This document shows, piece after piece, positions 36,605 through 45,197 of a stretch of 64,000 nucleotides of DNA. The stretch's first letter is position 1. Every line of letters begins with the position of its first letter. Below the pieces are notes generated by a model. It had not been told where the DNA came from, ran no database searches, and saw only the letters and a program-made list of their open reading frames with translations. The translations under genes and the position numbers were made by a program. The DNA is from Ferruginibacter sp. (GTDB lineage: Bacteria > Bacteroidota > Bacteroidia > Chitinophagales > Chitinophagaceae). The stretch covers positions 62,001-126,000 of the forward strand of contig NZ_JAQBNR010000053.1 of assembly GCF_028288465.1 (NCBI RefSeq), written 5' to 3'.

Positions 36605-37408
36605 TTAATTAAAACAATATTGCAATGCTTTGGCGACACCATCATTGTTGTTGGTGTCTGTAACATAATTGGCCACTGCTTTTATTTGTTCAGGCGCATT
36701 GCCCATGGCCACACCCATACCGGCAAACTCAATCATTCCCTGATCATTAAAATTATCTCCTATCGCAATAATTTCTTTTTGCTCAATACCATAGCGGTTC
36801 ATAAGGAACTCAACGGCCTTTGCCTTGGAAGCTGCGCTGCTCATCACTTCCAGGTAAGTGGATTGTGATTTAAAAATATTCAGCTTTCCGCCATGCAATT
36901 CAACAAGCCGCTGTTCAATATCATGTACCAGGTGCTTTTCGCCGGCAATCAATATCTTGTTCGGGCCATTTTTTTGTTCATCCCAATATTGAAGAGTTTC
37001 ACCAAAGGGTTGAATTTTTATTTTAACAGCCGTAATTTTTTGTTCCTTTTTAATGCGGTCGGTTTCCTGTTCTGCAAACCATTCCATCTGGCTGTAATAC
37101 ATGGCAGACACGTCATACATGGATAATTCTTTATGAACACTTGCAGCTTCGTGCAATGAAACTGCATCCTGAAAAATCACTTCATCCTTGTGTACAATAT
37201 AACCTCCATTTAAACTCACCAATGGCGCATCGTCGGCTACAACATTTTTTATTATGTGCTTCATACCGTGTAAAGGCCGTGCAGAAATCGGTACTACCAA
37301 AATTCCCTTTTGCTGCAGGTGATGAATGGCCTGCCTGTTGGCATCGCTCACAGAATGATCACTCTTTAATAATGTGCCATCCATATCTATAAAAACTGCT
37401 TTGTACAT
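36605..37408 (-). CDS. Cof-type HAD-IIB family phosphatase
   Basis: A 267-residue HAD hydrolase. The four motifs are present: nucleophile FIDMDGTLLKSD, a Ser in VVPISARP, a Lys near SSAASKAKAVEF, and IAIGDNFNDQGMIEFAG. The C2-type cap lies at about residues 80-190. Such enzymes remove phosphate from sugar phosphates or flavin precursors; substrate is uncertain. Cytoplasmic. Its 3' end faces the HPF-like gene and shares its hairpin. Confidence 0.92.
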   Translation of the reverse strand: MYKAVFIDMDGTLLKSDHSVSDANRQAIHHLQQKGILVVPISARPLHGMKHIIKNVVADDAPLVSLNGGYIVHKDEVIFQDAVSLHEAASVHKELSMYDVSAMYYSQMEWFAEQETDRIKKEQKITAVKIKIQPFGETLQYWDEQKNGPNKILIAGEKHLVHDIEQRLVELHGGKLNIFKSQSTYLEVMSSAASKAKAVEFLMNRYGIEQKEIIAIGDNFNDQGMIEFAGMGVAMGNAPEQIKAVANYVTDTNNNDGVAKALQYCFN

Positions 37409-37442
37409 TGGTTTACTGTATTGATTTTAGTGCGCAAATATA

Positions 37443-37470
37443 ATAAAAAAGCCCCCGCAAGCGGAGGCTC
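37443..37470 (-). terminator. Rho-independent terminator after the first paralogue
   Basis: On the minus strand GAGCCTCCGC pairs with GCGGGGGCTT around a TT turn, followed by TTTTTATTA. It lies just after the stop of the gene at 37493. Confidence 0.85.
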
Positions 37471-37492
37471 ATTTTTGCTGGTTTCAGTTGTA

Positions 37493-37879
37493 TTACCAGT
37501 TCCTTCTGTCATAATCATCGTGGTCCCTGTGATAACGGCCACGGCCATAAAAATTTTCCATTACTTCATGAATTTCCCTGTCGCGTTTAAATTGCAAGCC
37601 TTCAATGATGCGTGCTTTTCTAAAACGACTCATATAGAAATTAAAACGTACGGCTTCCATTCTTTCGTGGTATTCATGGTTGATCCTGGCAATCTGCATG
37701 TTTTTTTCTCTTTCAGAAAAATAATAGTTGCGTCCGCGGTCACCATAACCGTTTTCACGGGTGTTCATACCGACAGTATTGTCATACCCTTTGTCATCGG
37801 ATCGGTCACTCCTGTATTGGGCCGATGCAGCTGTAGTAAAAAATATTACTGCGGCTAAAATTGTAAAAGTTTTTTTCAT
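37493..37879 (-). CDS. Small secreted protein, tandem paralogue 1
   Basis: A 128-residue protein with a signal peptide (residues 1-20, ending ASAQY). The mature part is rich in charged and aromatic residues. The segment YYFSEREKNMQIARINHEY is nearly identical to its neighbour at 37969, as is RDREIHEVMENF. The C-terminal region is very basic/His-rich (GRYHRDHDDYDRRNW). The two share the gap between them and the same end, so they arose by tandem duplication. Function unknown; periplasmic or outer-membrane-associated is likely. I recognise no family. Confidence 0.8.
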   Translation of the reverse strand: MKKTFTILAAVIFFTTAASAQYRSDRSDDKGYDNTVGMNTRENGYGDRGRNYYFSEREKNMQIARINHEYHERMEAVRFNFYMSRFRKARIIEGLQFKRDREIHEVMENFYGRGRYHRDHDDYDRRNW

Positions 37880-37968
37880 GATTGGTAAGTTTAAATTGTG
37901 ATTGCATTGCTTGTAAAAATTTACAAACGTTTTATACTGCGTGTATTCGTTATAGTTATTAATTGTGT

Positions 37969-38367
37969 TTACCAGTTCGGCCTGTCACCGTCATATCCTC
38001 TTTTGTTGTGACCCTGGTGATGGAATTTTTCAATTACCGAATGTATCTCCCGGTCACGCTGAAAATTCAGGGCATCTATTTTACGGCCCTTTTGAAAACG
38101 GCTCATAAAAAAATGGCTCTTCACAGACTGAATTTTATAATTGTATTCCCGGTTGATTTGGGCAATCTGCATATTTTTTTCCCTTTCAGAAAAATAACGA
38201 TCGCCCCTGTCGTCATAACCCCCGCCCCTTGTTGGAAAACTGTTGACTACTTCGTGCGAATTATTGTTATCATATTTATTGTCGTTGCGGCGGTTACCAT
38301 CATATTGTGCACATGCTGCAGAAGTAGATAAAGTGGCGAGTACTAAAATTGTAAATGTCATTTTCAT
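37969..38367 (-). CDS. Small secreted protein, tandem paralogue 2
   Basis: A 132-residue protein with a signal peptide (residues 1-20, ending ACAQY). It shares YFSEREKNMQIAQINREY, SHFFMSRFQKGRKID and RDREIHSVIEKF with its neighbour, and also ends in RPNW/RRNW. The variable part is a Gly/Asn/Arg-rich linker. Upstream lies a 435-base gap holding two copies of the dispersed repeat. It is likely the first gene of the pair, 89 bases ahead of paralogue 1. Function unknown. Confidence 0.8.
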   Translation of the reverse strand: MKMTFTILVLATLSTSAACAQYDGNRRNDNKYDNNNSHEVVNSFPTRGGGYDDRGDRYFSEREKNMQIAQINREYNYKIQSVKSHFFMSRFQKGRKIDALNFQRDREIHSVIEKFHHQGHNKRGYDGDRPNW

Positions 38368-38486
38368 GGTTGTAAGTTTAATTGTTATGAATGCATATAA
38401 GATGTAATCGGATTCACTTCGTTTACCAATGAAATGTTAATAGATAAATTTGCCGGAAAGCATTTATGCGTTGCTGTGAAAAGGAA

Positions 38487-38547
38487 AATATTTTGGTCCG
38501 GGCAGCAGTTTTTCATAGCAGCATCGTTGTGTCGCTCACTTGTACTA
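38487..38547. repeat. Dispersed repeat, copy D
   Basis: Orientation opposite to copy C. It aligns as AAAATATTTTGGTCCGGGC, then CATCGTTG, TCGC and CTTGTACT, which are in the same order in the reverse complement of copy C. The most diverged member of the family. Confidence 0.6.
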
Positions 38548-38684
38548 TATATCCGTGTGGAGCGCCTTCAACCAGTTGCAGTATTGCTAGCTTGAAGTGA
38601 ACATTAATTTAAAGGCAAGGATAATAAGAAACTACAAAACCCTTTATAGGCAAGTATTTGAGCGCAACAGCTCAATAGAAAAAT

Positions 38685-38739
38685 AAAAGTACAAGAGGGC
38701 GATGCAACGATGTTCAACAAAGCTTCTTAGCCCGGACAA
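38685..38739. repeat. Dispersed repeat, copy C
   Basis: The segment AAAAGTACAAGAGGGCGATG continues to AGCTTCTTAGCCCGGACAA. It matches copy A in orientation and the reverse complement of copy B over the full length. With copy D it forms an inverted pair about 140 bases apart, between ftcD and the tandem paralogues. Confidence 0.75.
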
Positions 38740-38803
38740 AAATATTTTGATAACGCTTGTTGATGAATTCAGTTGAGAAAATTATGCAACTGTAAGCATG
38801 TTT

Positions 38804-40480
38804 TTACAAACCAATTTTTTCATTAACGATTTTTAGAATTGTCGCTTCCAATGCTATCGTTTCCTGTTCAATTTCGTTACCCCTCGCGACAATATCTTTT
38901 ACAAACTCACCATCGGCATAACCAGCTGCATTGATGCGTACATTCATGAAAGCGCCCATCACAGCACTGCGTGCACAGAGTGCGCCAACGCCTGCATCCG
39001 ACACAGAATTGGGATTGCCAGTTTCGGCCATGGCTTTTATAACCTGCATGCTGGCATGTGCCAGCTGCATTACTTTAAATGGAATCTCAATGGCATATTT
39101 AGTGGCCAGCTGAATGGCTTTTGTGCGTGCAGCTTTTTCTTCGTCTGTTGTTTTTGGTAAACCAAATGCATCCATGATCTGGTTGAAAGCTTTGGTATCT
39201 GCATCTACCAGTTTCAGCAATTCATTTTTGTATTGCTGGCCTTTATCCGCCCAATCGCTGAACTCTTTCCAGCGATCATCCCAGCCTTTTTTATGGGATG
39301 ATAAATTGGCTACCATTGTAGCAAGAGAAATGCCTAAAGCGCCGATGTATGCTGCAATAGAGCCACCGCCAGGGGCAGGACTTTCGCTGGCAGTTTCATC
39401 TGCAAAATCAGTGAGTGATAAATTAATCAGTTTGCTGTCAACTTTCTCAGCCAGCAAATACTCTATGATTCTTTCTTCTGATTTAAAAGGCGCCAGTTCA
39501 TCCAGGCCCATCGATTTAATGGCAATTTTGATCAGTTCTTTTTCTGACACGCCTGTTGAGCGTTGTTGTTTCAACAAAAAATATTTTCCTGCATCCAGCA
39601 TGGCTTTTAATGGAATCAATCCTACCAGCTCACTGCCGGTCACGCGTATACCCCGCTCGTTTGCTTTGGTACAGACTTCATCAAATGCAATGTGCACGGG
39701 GGTTACATTGATGTTGGTGAGGTTGATGGAAATTTGTGCTATGCCATACTCTTCAATAAACCAGCCGATTGCCTTCACCGCTTTTAAACTACCGGGAATG
39801 TTTACCGGCTTACCATATTCATCCAGCTCTGGTTTACCGTTTACCTGCTTTACACGGCCAGCTTCCCTTACATCAAACGCAATGGCATTTGCACGGCGTG
39901 TGCTGGTGGTGTTCAGGTTTACATTGTAGGCCACTAAAAAATCGCGGGCACCAATTACAGTAGCGCCACGTTTGGCATCAAACATAGCAGGGCCAAAATC
40001 AGGTTTCCAATCAGGGTGTTCTATCTTTTTTGCAAAGCCCTCATACTCACCAGCACGTATATGCGATAAATTGCTGCGCTGCTTGTTAGGTTGCGCAGCT
40101 TCATATAAATACACCGGTAATTGTAACGCTTCCCCCACCCGCTTTGCCAGTTTCAGCGCATACTGTACCGTATCCTCCATTGAAATATTGGCCACCGGTA
40201 TCAGCGGACAAACATCCGTAGCGCCCATGCGGGGATGCTCGCCTTTATGCGTGCTCATGTCAATCAGCTCGCCGGCTTTTTTAATGGCCCTGAAAGCCGC
40301 TTCCACAACAGCTTCAGGCGTACCTACCATCGTCACAACGGTACGGTTGGTCGCTTTACCCGGGTCCACATTTAATAAACGTACGCCATCCACGGCTTCA
40401 ATTTCAGCAGTAATCTGGTTAATGATATTTAGATTATTTCCTTCACTAAAATTGGGAACACATTCAATAAGCTGTTGCAT
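38804..40480 (-). CDS. ftcD: Glutamate formimidoyltransferase / formimidoyltetrahydrofolate cyclodeaminase
   Basis: A 558-residue bifunctional enzyme. The formimidoyltransferase part (about 1-330) shows ECVPNFSEGNN and STHKGEHPRMGATDVCP with its catalytic His; the cyclodeaminase part (about 345-558) shows ASESPAPGGGSIAAYIGALG and the ISDAGVGALCA-like SVSDAGVGALCARSA. It moves the formimino group from formiminoglutamate to tetrahydrofolate and then releases ammonia, giving methenyl-THF. This is an alternative end of histidine breakdown to the formimidoylglutamase above. It lies 173 bases after hutI on the same strand and is probably part of the same operon. Length is as in animals (about 541). 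Confidence 0.96.
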   Translation of the reverse strand: MQQLIECVPNFSEGNNLNIINQITAEIEAVDGVRLLNVDPGKATNRTVVTMVGTPEAVVEAAFRAIKKAGELIDMSTHKGEHPRMGATDVCPLIPVANISMEDTVQYALKLAKRVGEALQLPVYLYEAAQPNKQRSNLSHIRAGEYEGFAKKIEHPDWKPDFGPAMFDAKRGATVIGARDFLVAYNVNLNTTSTRRANAIAFDVREAGRVKQVNGKPELDEYGKPVNIPGSLKAVKAIGWFIEEYGIAQISINLTNINVTPVHIAFDEVCTKANERGIRVTGSELVGLIPLKAMLDAGKYFLLKQQRSTGVSEKELIKIAIKSMGLDELAPFKSEERIIEYLLAEKVDSKLINLSLTDFADETASESPAPGGGSIAAYIGALGISLATMVANLSSHKKGWDDRWKEFSDWADKGQQYKNELLKLVDADTKAFNQIMDAFGLPKTTDEEKAARTKAIQLATKYAIEIPFKVMQLAHASMQVIKAMAETGNPNSVSDAGVGALCARSAVMGAFMNVRINAAGYADGEFVKDIVARGNEIEQETIALEATILKIVNEKIGL

Positions 40481-40653
40481 GTAAATATATTTTTAGCTGT
40501 CTTTTTAGCGTTAATATTGAACTCTTAATTTTATCAAAGATGCAAAAGAATATCAACATCAGAGTGATGATCATGGCATGAAAATAGGATCTTCCAAAAA
40601 CTTTTTAATCATTCCCTATCCGCCAAAATCTGCGTTCAGACAAAAATCTTAAT

Positions 40654-41913
40654 TCAGACATATTCTCCATTGATCATCACCTTATCAATTAAATTGCTGC
40701 CAAAAGCATACGGCAGGTAGGCAAGCGAAGGAATAGATTTGGTAAAAATCAAATTGGCCTTTTTACCGATAGTAATACTGCCGGCTGCGTCGCCCAACTC
40801 CATTGCAAAAGCGCCGTTAATGGTAGCGGCATTGATGGCTTCCTCCGGCAACATTTTCATTTGAATACAAGCCATCGCAAGCACTAAATTCATATTGCCG
40901 CTTGGCGATGAACCGGGGTTAAAATCACTTGCCAGTGCAATGGCACAACCGGCATCCATCAAAGCACGGGCATTGGGAAAACCCATTCTTAAAAAAAAAG
41001 CTGCCGTTGGCAATAAGGTGCAGATGGTTTGTTTGCCCTGCTTGTTTTGATTACCCAAGCTGTTAATTTCTTCGCCCGTTAAGGTTTCTAAATGATCAAG
41101 CGATATAGCGTTTAACTGTAGCCCCATTTCAATACCGCCAATGCTGTTTAACTGGTTTACATGTAGTTTAGGTTTCAGGCCATAACGCATGCCGGCTTTG
41201 CAAATGGTTTCCATTTCTTCCGGTGAAAAGAAACCGGTCTCACAAAACACATCGATGTAATCCGCCAAATTATCCTGAGCAATTACCGGCAGCATTTCGT
41301 TGACGATACTGTCAATATATCCACCATGATTCTCTTTGAACTGAATGGGATAAGTATGTGCTCCCAGGAAAGTAGATTTTATCAGCAGGTTCGATTTTTC
41401 TTTCAGCCGCTTTATCACCCGCAACATCTTTATCTCGCTTTCAACTGTTAATCCGTAGCCGCTTTTTATTTCGATGGAGCCCGTGCCCAGCTGACTGACT
41501 TCCTGTAATCTTTTCCAGGCCTGGTTGAACAATTCGTCTTCGGTGGCATCGTTTAATTTTTGTGCGGAGTTTAAAATTCCGCCCCCCTTCGCCGCAATTT
41601 CAGCATAGCTGATTCCTTTTATCTTATCAATAAATTCGCTTTCGCGACTGGCCGCAAACACAATGTGGGTATGGCTATCGCACCAGGCAGGCAGTACAAA
41701 ACAATCCTGTGCATCAATAATATGTTTGGGAAGACGAGGCACTTTAAGCTCCAGCTCAAACATAGCACCGTAGTCTGCAATCACGCCATCTTCAATCAAT
41801 ACAAACGCGTTTTCTATACAGGGCAGTGTGGTCATGTCCGAACCACAAAGAAGATTGCTTTGCTCCCGTACGTTAACGAGTTGTTGTATGTTGGTGATCA
41901 GTGTTGCTGACAT
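40654..41913 (-). CDS. hutI: Imidazolonepropionase
   Basis: A 419-residue amidohydrolase. Metal ligands are seen in CDSHTHIVFAASRE, in KSTFLGAHTYP, in LKLHVNQLNSIGG with SLDHLETLT, and in ALASDFNPGSSPSGNM, the latter typical of HutI. It opens the ring of 4-imidazolone-5-propanoate to N-formimino-L-glutamate, the third step of histidine breakdown. The order on the strand is MFS, Mur-like ligase, hutI, ftcD, and the gap to the Mur-like gene is 28 bases, so they are probably co-transcribed. The hutH and hutU genes are not in this window. Confidence 0.96.
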   Translation of the reverse strand: MSATLITNIQQLVNVREQSNLLCGSDMTTLPCIENAFVLIEDGVIADYGAMFELELKVPRLPKHIIDAQDCFVLPAWCDSHTHIVFAASRESEFIDKIKGISYAEIAAKGGGILNSAQKLNDATEDELFNQAWKRLQEVSQLGTGSIEIKSGYGLTVESEIKMLRVIKRLKEKSNLLIKSTFLGAHTYPIQFKENHGGYIDSIVNEMLPVIAQDNLADYIDVFCETGFFSPEEMETICKAGMRYGLKPKLHVNQLNSIGGIEMGLQLNAISLDHLETLTGEEINSLGNQNKQGKQTICTLLPTAAFFLRMGFPNARALMDAGCAIALASDFNPGSSPSGNMNLVLAMACIQMKMLPEEAINAATINGAFAMELGDAAGSITIGKKANLIFTKSIPSLAYLPYAFGSNLIDKVMINGEYV

Positions 41914-41941
41914 TCGAAACTTGTATTTAGGTCTCTTAAAC

Positions 41942-43321
41942 TTATAAACCTGCTAAAATTTCTTTTCCAAATTGTTCCAGCCCCGGATCTCTTGCACCCA
42001 TTAAAAGCAGCACACAATTATCTGTAAAATGTGTTCTGGCGGTTTGCAAAAAGTCTTTTCTGTCACTCACAAAAAAAGCATTTTTGCCGAGAGCTTTCAA
42101 ATCATTGATCAGGTCGTTTGCCGAAATATCTTTTACTGCTGTACCGCCGGCATAAAAAATTTCACTCATCCATATTTCATCCTGCGGCCTTAATACAGCG
42201 GCTATTTCTTTTACAAAATCATTTCTTAAAAAGCGGGTCGGTCCATATCCATGCGGTTGAAACCAGGCAATCACTTTTTCTGCAACAGGCTGGCAAGCTT
42301 CGATACTGCGGGCACATTTTACCGGGTTATGTGCGTAATCGTCAATCAGCCAAACGCCATGCTGGTGGCCCAATACCTGGTGCCGACGGTAAATACCTTC
42401 GTAGTTTTTTAAGGCTGTGGAACAGGTGGCAAGATCGACTCCCAGTTGATTGGCTACGGCTGTTGCTGCCAATGCATTTTCCATGTTCAGTTTACCAACC
42501 GTGTTTAAACTAAAATCTGTTCCGTTGATGTTGAATGTGATGGTCAGGCATTTTTGTTCAAAGGCTGCTGCCTTGTAACCTGCATCGCTATCTATACCGA
42601 CACCAAAATCATTGGCTGCATTTACAGACAACTGGCTCGCCAATGCATTGGACTGGTTGACTATAAATAATTGTTGTGTATTCTTTTTAAATGTGCCGAA
42701 TATTTCTATCAGTTCGTCAATCTCCTGGTGGTCTTTATCAATGTTTAGCAACAGGCCAACTTCAGGATGGTACTGTACAATAGAACCATCACTTTCATCA
42801 GCTTCAATTACCAGCCAATCACCTTTGCCAACTTTCGCATTGCCAATCTTTCCTTCCTTAATAATACTGATAAGGCCGGCGCCACTGATGATGCCGGGCT
42901 GTAAGCCTCCCGCTGCCAGTATATCGTACAACATAGCACTGGTGGTACTTTTACCGGAGGTTCCGCCAACGGCAATTGTTTTTTTGCTCTTTGCAATCAG
43001 TGCTAATACTTCGCTGCGTTTTAAAATAGGGATGTTGAGAAGCTTTGCTTTTTGTACTTCTGCCACCGTATCCTCAATGGCTGTGGACACAACTACCAGG
43101 TCAGTATTTGCGGTGATGCCTTCTCCGTTTTGCAAAAAACATTGTATGCCTTCCGCTGATAATTTTTCTTTGGTATCATTTGCTTCACCTTCTCTAAAAT
43201 AGCGGTCGCTGCCACTCACATTTTTTTGAATGCCTGCCAGGTATTGCGCAATGGCGCTCATGCCTGTTCCCGCAATGCCGATAAAAAAAACGTTTTTAAA
43301 ATCGCTGATATCTTTGATCAT
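41942..43321 (-). CDS. Divergent MurC/Mpl-like Mur ligase
   Basis: A 459-residue ATP-dependent ligase with the MurC-type N-terminal (FIGIAGTGMSAIAQYL and SGSDRYFREG), a central domain with P-loop AVGGTSGKSTTSAMLYDIL, and the C-terminal domain with LIDDYAHNPVKC. In MurC the P-loop is GTHGKTTT and the C-terminal motif DDYGHHP, so both are altered here (H to S, T to S; H to N). It is outside any cell-wall gene cluster and lies between an MFS transporter (15-base gap) and hutI (28-base gap). It is therefore either a specialised peptidoglycan-recycling ligase or an enzyme joining an amino acid to another acid. The substrate is open. Confidence 0.8.
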   Translation of the reverse strand: MIKDISDFKNVFFIGIAGTGMSAIAQYLAGIQKNVSGSDRYFREGEANDTKEKLSAEGIQCFLQNGEGITANTDLVVVSTAIEDTVAEVQKAKLLNIPILKRSEVLALIAKSKKTIAVGGTSGKSTTSAMLYDILAAGGLQPGIISGAGLISIIKEGKIGNAKVGKGDWLVIEADESDGSIVQYHPEVGLLLNIDKDHQEIDELIEIFGTFKKNTQQLFIVNQSNALASQLSVNAANDFGVGIDSDAGYKAAAFEQKCLTITFNINGTDFSLNTVGKLNMENALAATAVANQLGVDLATCSTALKNYEGIYRRHQVLGHQHGVWLIDDYAHNPVKCARSIEACQPVAEKVIAWFQPHGYGPTRFLRNDFVKEIAAVLRPQDEIWMSEIFYAGGTAVKDISANDLINDLKALGKNAFFVSDRKDFLQTARTHFTDNCVLLLMGARDPGLEQFGKEILAGL

Positions 43322-43336
43322 CTGCTGAACAATTTT

Positions 43337-44557
43337 TTATGAGATGGTTGTGTTATGCCGCAAGGTACGCCAGGCCAATACCAAACTGATGGTCATAAAC
43401 AGGCCGCCTAAAAAAAAGGCTGCACCAGCAAAATGCACCGGCGCACCTGGTTTGGTGAAGTAGGAGAACAAATTCGTCATTAACAACGGTCCGATAATAT
43501 TGGTAACGCTCATTACGCTGGTAAGGCCGCCCTGCAATTCGCCCTGTTCGTTTGCGGGAACCTGTCCGCTGATGATGGATTGTAATGCAGGACCGCACAC
43601 ACCACCAAGACAGTAAGGCACCAAAAATAAAAACATCATCCAGCTTTGCGTAGCCATGGAAAATAAAAACAGGCCAACAGCATATAACGCAATCCCCAGG
43701 TAAACACTTTTTTTATTTCCCAGCCACGGGTTTACAATACGTATTAAACCGCCCTGTACTGCTCCCACCAGCAAGCCAACCAAGCCAAGCGAAATACCAA
43801 TGGTGCGTGGCGTCCAGTTAAACTGCTTTATTCCGAAAAAAGACCAGGTGCTTTGTACGGCATTGGCCGCTAAATAGATCAGGAAAAAAGAAAGAATCAG
43901 CCCTCCCACCGCGGGATATTTTTGTAATTGTTTGAGACTTCCAATCGGGTTGGCTCTTTTCCACTGAAACTCTCTACGATTTTCAACCGCCAAAGATTCG
44001 GGTAACACAAAGTAGCCATACAAACAATTTACAAGACTCAGGCACGCTGCTACAACAAAAGGAACTCTAACTCCATATTCGCCGAGCAGTCCGCCAATAA
44101 CAGGCCCCAGTATAAATCCCAACCCGAATGCAGCCCCAACCATACCAAAGTTTTGTGCCCTGTTCTGTGGCGTGCTAATATCGGCAATGTAAGCAGTTGC
44201 GGTTGTAAAACTGGCACCGGCAAAACCAGCAATGAGGCGGCCTATAAACAACCAGCCGATGGAAGGTGCCAGGGCAAGGAAAATGTAATCAATTCCCAAA
44301 CCAAGTAAGGAAAGCAGCAAAACGGGACGCCTGCCATATTTATCGCTGAGGTTACCCAGCAAGGGCGCAAATAAAAATTGCATAATGGCATATGCAAAAG
44401 CCAGCCAGCCGCTATACCTTGAAGCATCGCTGATAGTACCATGAATCAGCCGCTCTATCAGCCCCGGCACAACCGGTATAATCAGACCGATACCTGTAAC
44501 ATCTATTAACAGGGTAATAAAAATAAAGCTGATGGCTGCAGAACGTTTGGTCTCCAT
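43337..44557 (-). CDS. MFS transporter of the Tet(A)/TCR type
   Basis: A 406-residue transporter with 12 predicted helices. The motif-A loop is GNLSDKYGRRPVLLLSL, and the N-terminus LIDVTGIGLIIPVVPGLIE is characteristic of drug:H+ antiporters of the tetracycline-efflux type (motif C is in LGFILGPVIGGLLG). Most such chromosomal genes are not resistance determinants. It is the first gene of the string MFS - Mur-like ligase - hutI - ftcD, with a 15-base gap to the ligase, so it may transport the substrate or product of that pathway. This is inference from position. Confidence 0.9.
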   Translation of the reverse strand: METKRSAAISFIFITLLIDVTGIGLIIPVVPGLIERLIHGTISDASRYSGWLAFAYAIMQFLFAPLLGNLSDKYGRRPVLLLSLLGLGIDYIFLALAPSIGWLFIGRLIAGFAGASFTTATAYIADISTPQNRAQNFGMVGAAFGLGFILGPVIGGLLGEYGVRVPFVVAACLSLVNCLYGYFVLPESLAVENRREFQWKRANPIGSLKQLQKYPAVGGLILSFFLIYLAANAVQSTWSFFGIKQFNWTPRTIGISLGLVGLLVGAVQGGLIRIVNPWLGNKKSVYLGIALYAVGLFLFSMATQSWMMFLFLVPYCLGGVCGPALQSIISGQVPANEQGELQGGLTSVMSVTNIIGPLLMTNLFSYFTKPGAPVHFAGAAFFLGGLFMTISLVLAWRTLRHNTTIS

Positions 44558-44655
44558 AAAAGTATTTAGTTATAAACAAAGATAAGGCCCTGCAACATAC
44601 GGGTACCAGCACTAAACAAAGTATTCCATTTTGAAAAAAGAGTGCAGAGCGTTAT

Positions 44656-44991
44656 TTATTTTTTAAACATAAAATAGACAGCACCCAACAGCAAGACAAA
44701 GCTTACCAGGTATTTCCATTGTAAAGGTTCCTTCAGGTACACCACTGCGAAGATGGCAAACACCACAAGCGTGATTACTTCCTGTGTAATCTTTAACTGA
44801 AAGCCGCTCATACCGCTCAGGTAACCAATCCTGTTTGCCGGCACCATCAGGCTGTATTCAAAAAAAGCAATGCACCAGCTCAGCAAAATTGCCTTCCACA
44901 TGGTTAATCCTTTTTCTTTTAAAAGGCCGTACCATGCAAACGTCATAAAAATATTGGAAGCTATTAGCAAGCCGATTGTTTTAAAATTCAT
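44656..44991 (-). CDS. DUF486 (DMT-type) small membrane protein
   Basis: A 111-residue protein with four predicted helices matching the DUF486 pattern: FMTFAWYGLLKEKGL at the start, AFFEYSLMVPANRIGY in the middle and FVLLLGAVYFMFKK at the end. It is related to the drug/metabolite transporters but half-sized, so it likely works as a dimer. ATG at 44991 was chosen; the longer frame starts at a TTG and adds seven residues. Monocistronic; substrate unknown. Confidence 0.88.
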   Translation of the reverse strand: MNFKTIGLLIASNIFMTFAWYGLLKEKGLTMWKAILLSWCIAFFEYSLMVPANRIGYLSGMSGFQLKITQEVITLVVFAIFAVVYLKEPLQWKYLVSFVLLLGAVYFMFKK

Positions 44992-45197
44992 ATCTGTACA
45001 GTTGAATTTCAAAAATAATTAAAATCAAACTATAAATTACGTGCGCTGCAAGTCATTGGCCTTATTAAAACTGGCATGGTTTTAGAAATTCACTTTTATA
45101 AAAATTGTAGATTTTTTAACTTAGTTGTTAACATATCCACATTTGGAACCAAACATATTTTCACATTCATTATTTTTATAACCAAAAACAACTCCAT

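Noticed and set aside
39114-39929. 271-residue plus-strand frame inside ftcD
   Set aside because: Antisense to a gene with clear motifs over its whole length; composition is what the complementary strand of an Ala/Leu-rich enzyme gives.
42612-43202. 196-residue plus-strand frame inside the Mur-ligase gene
   Set aside because: Antisense shadow; no start context and no recognisable domain.
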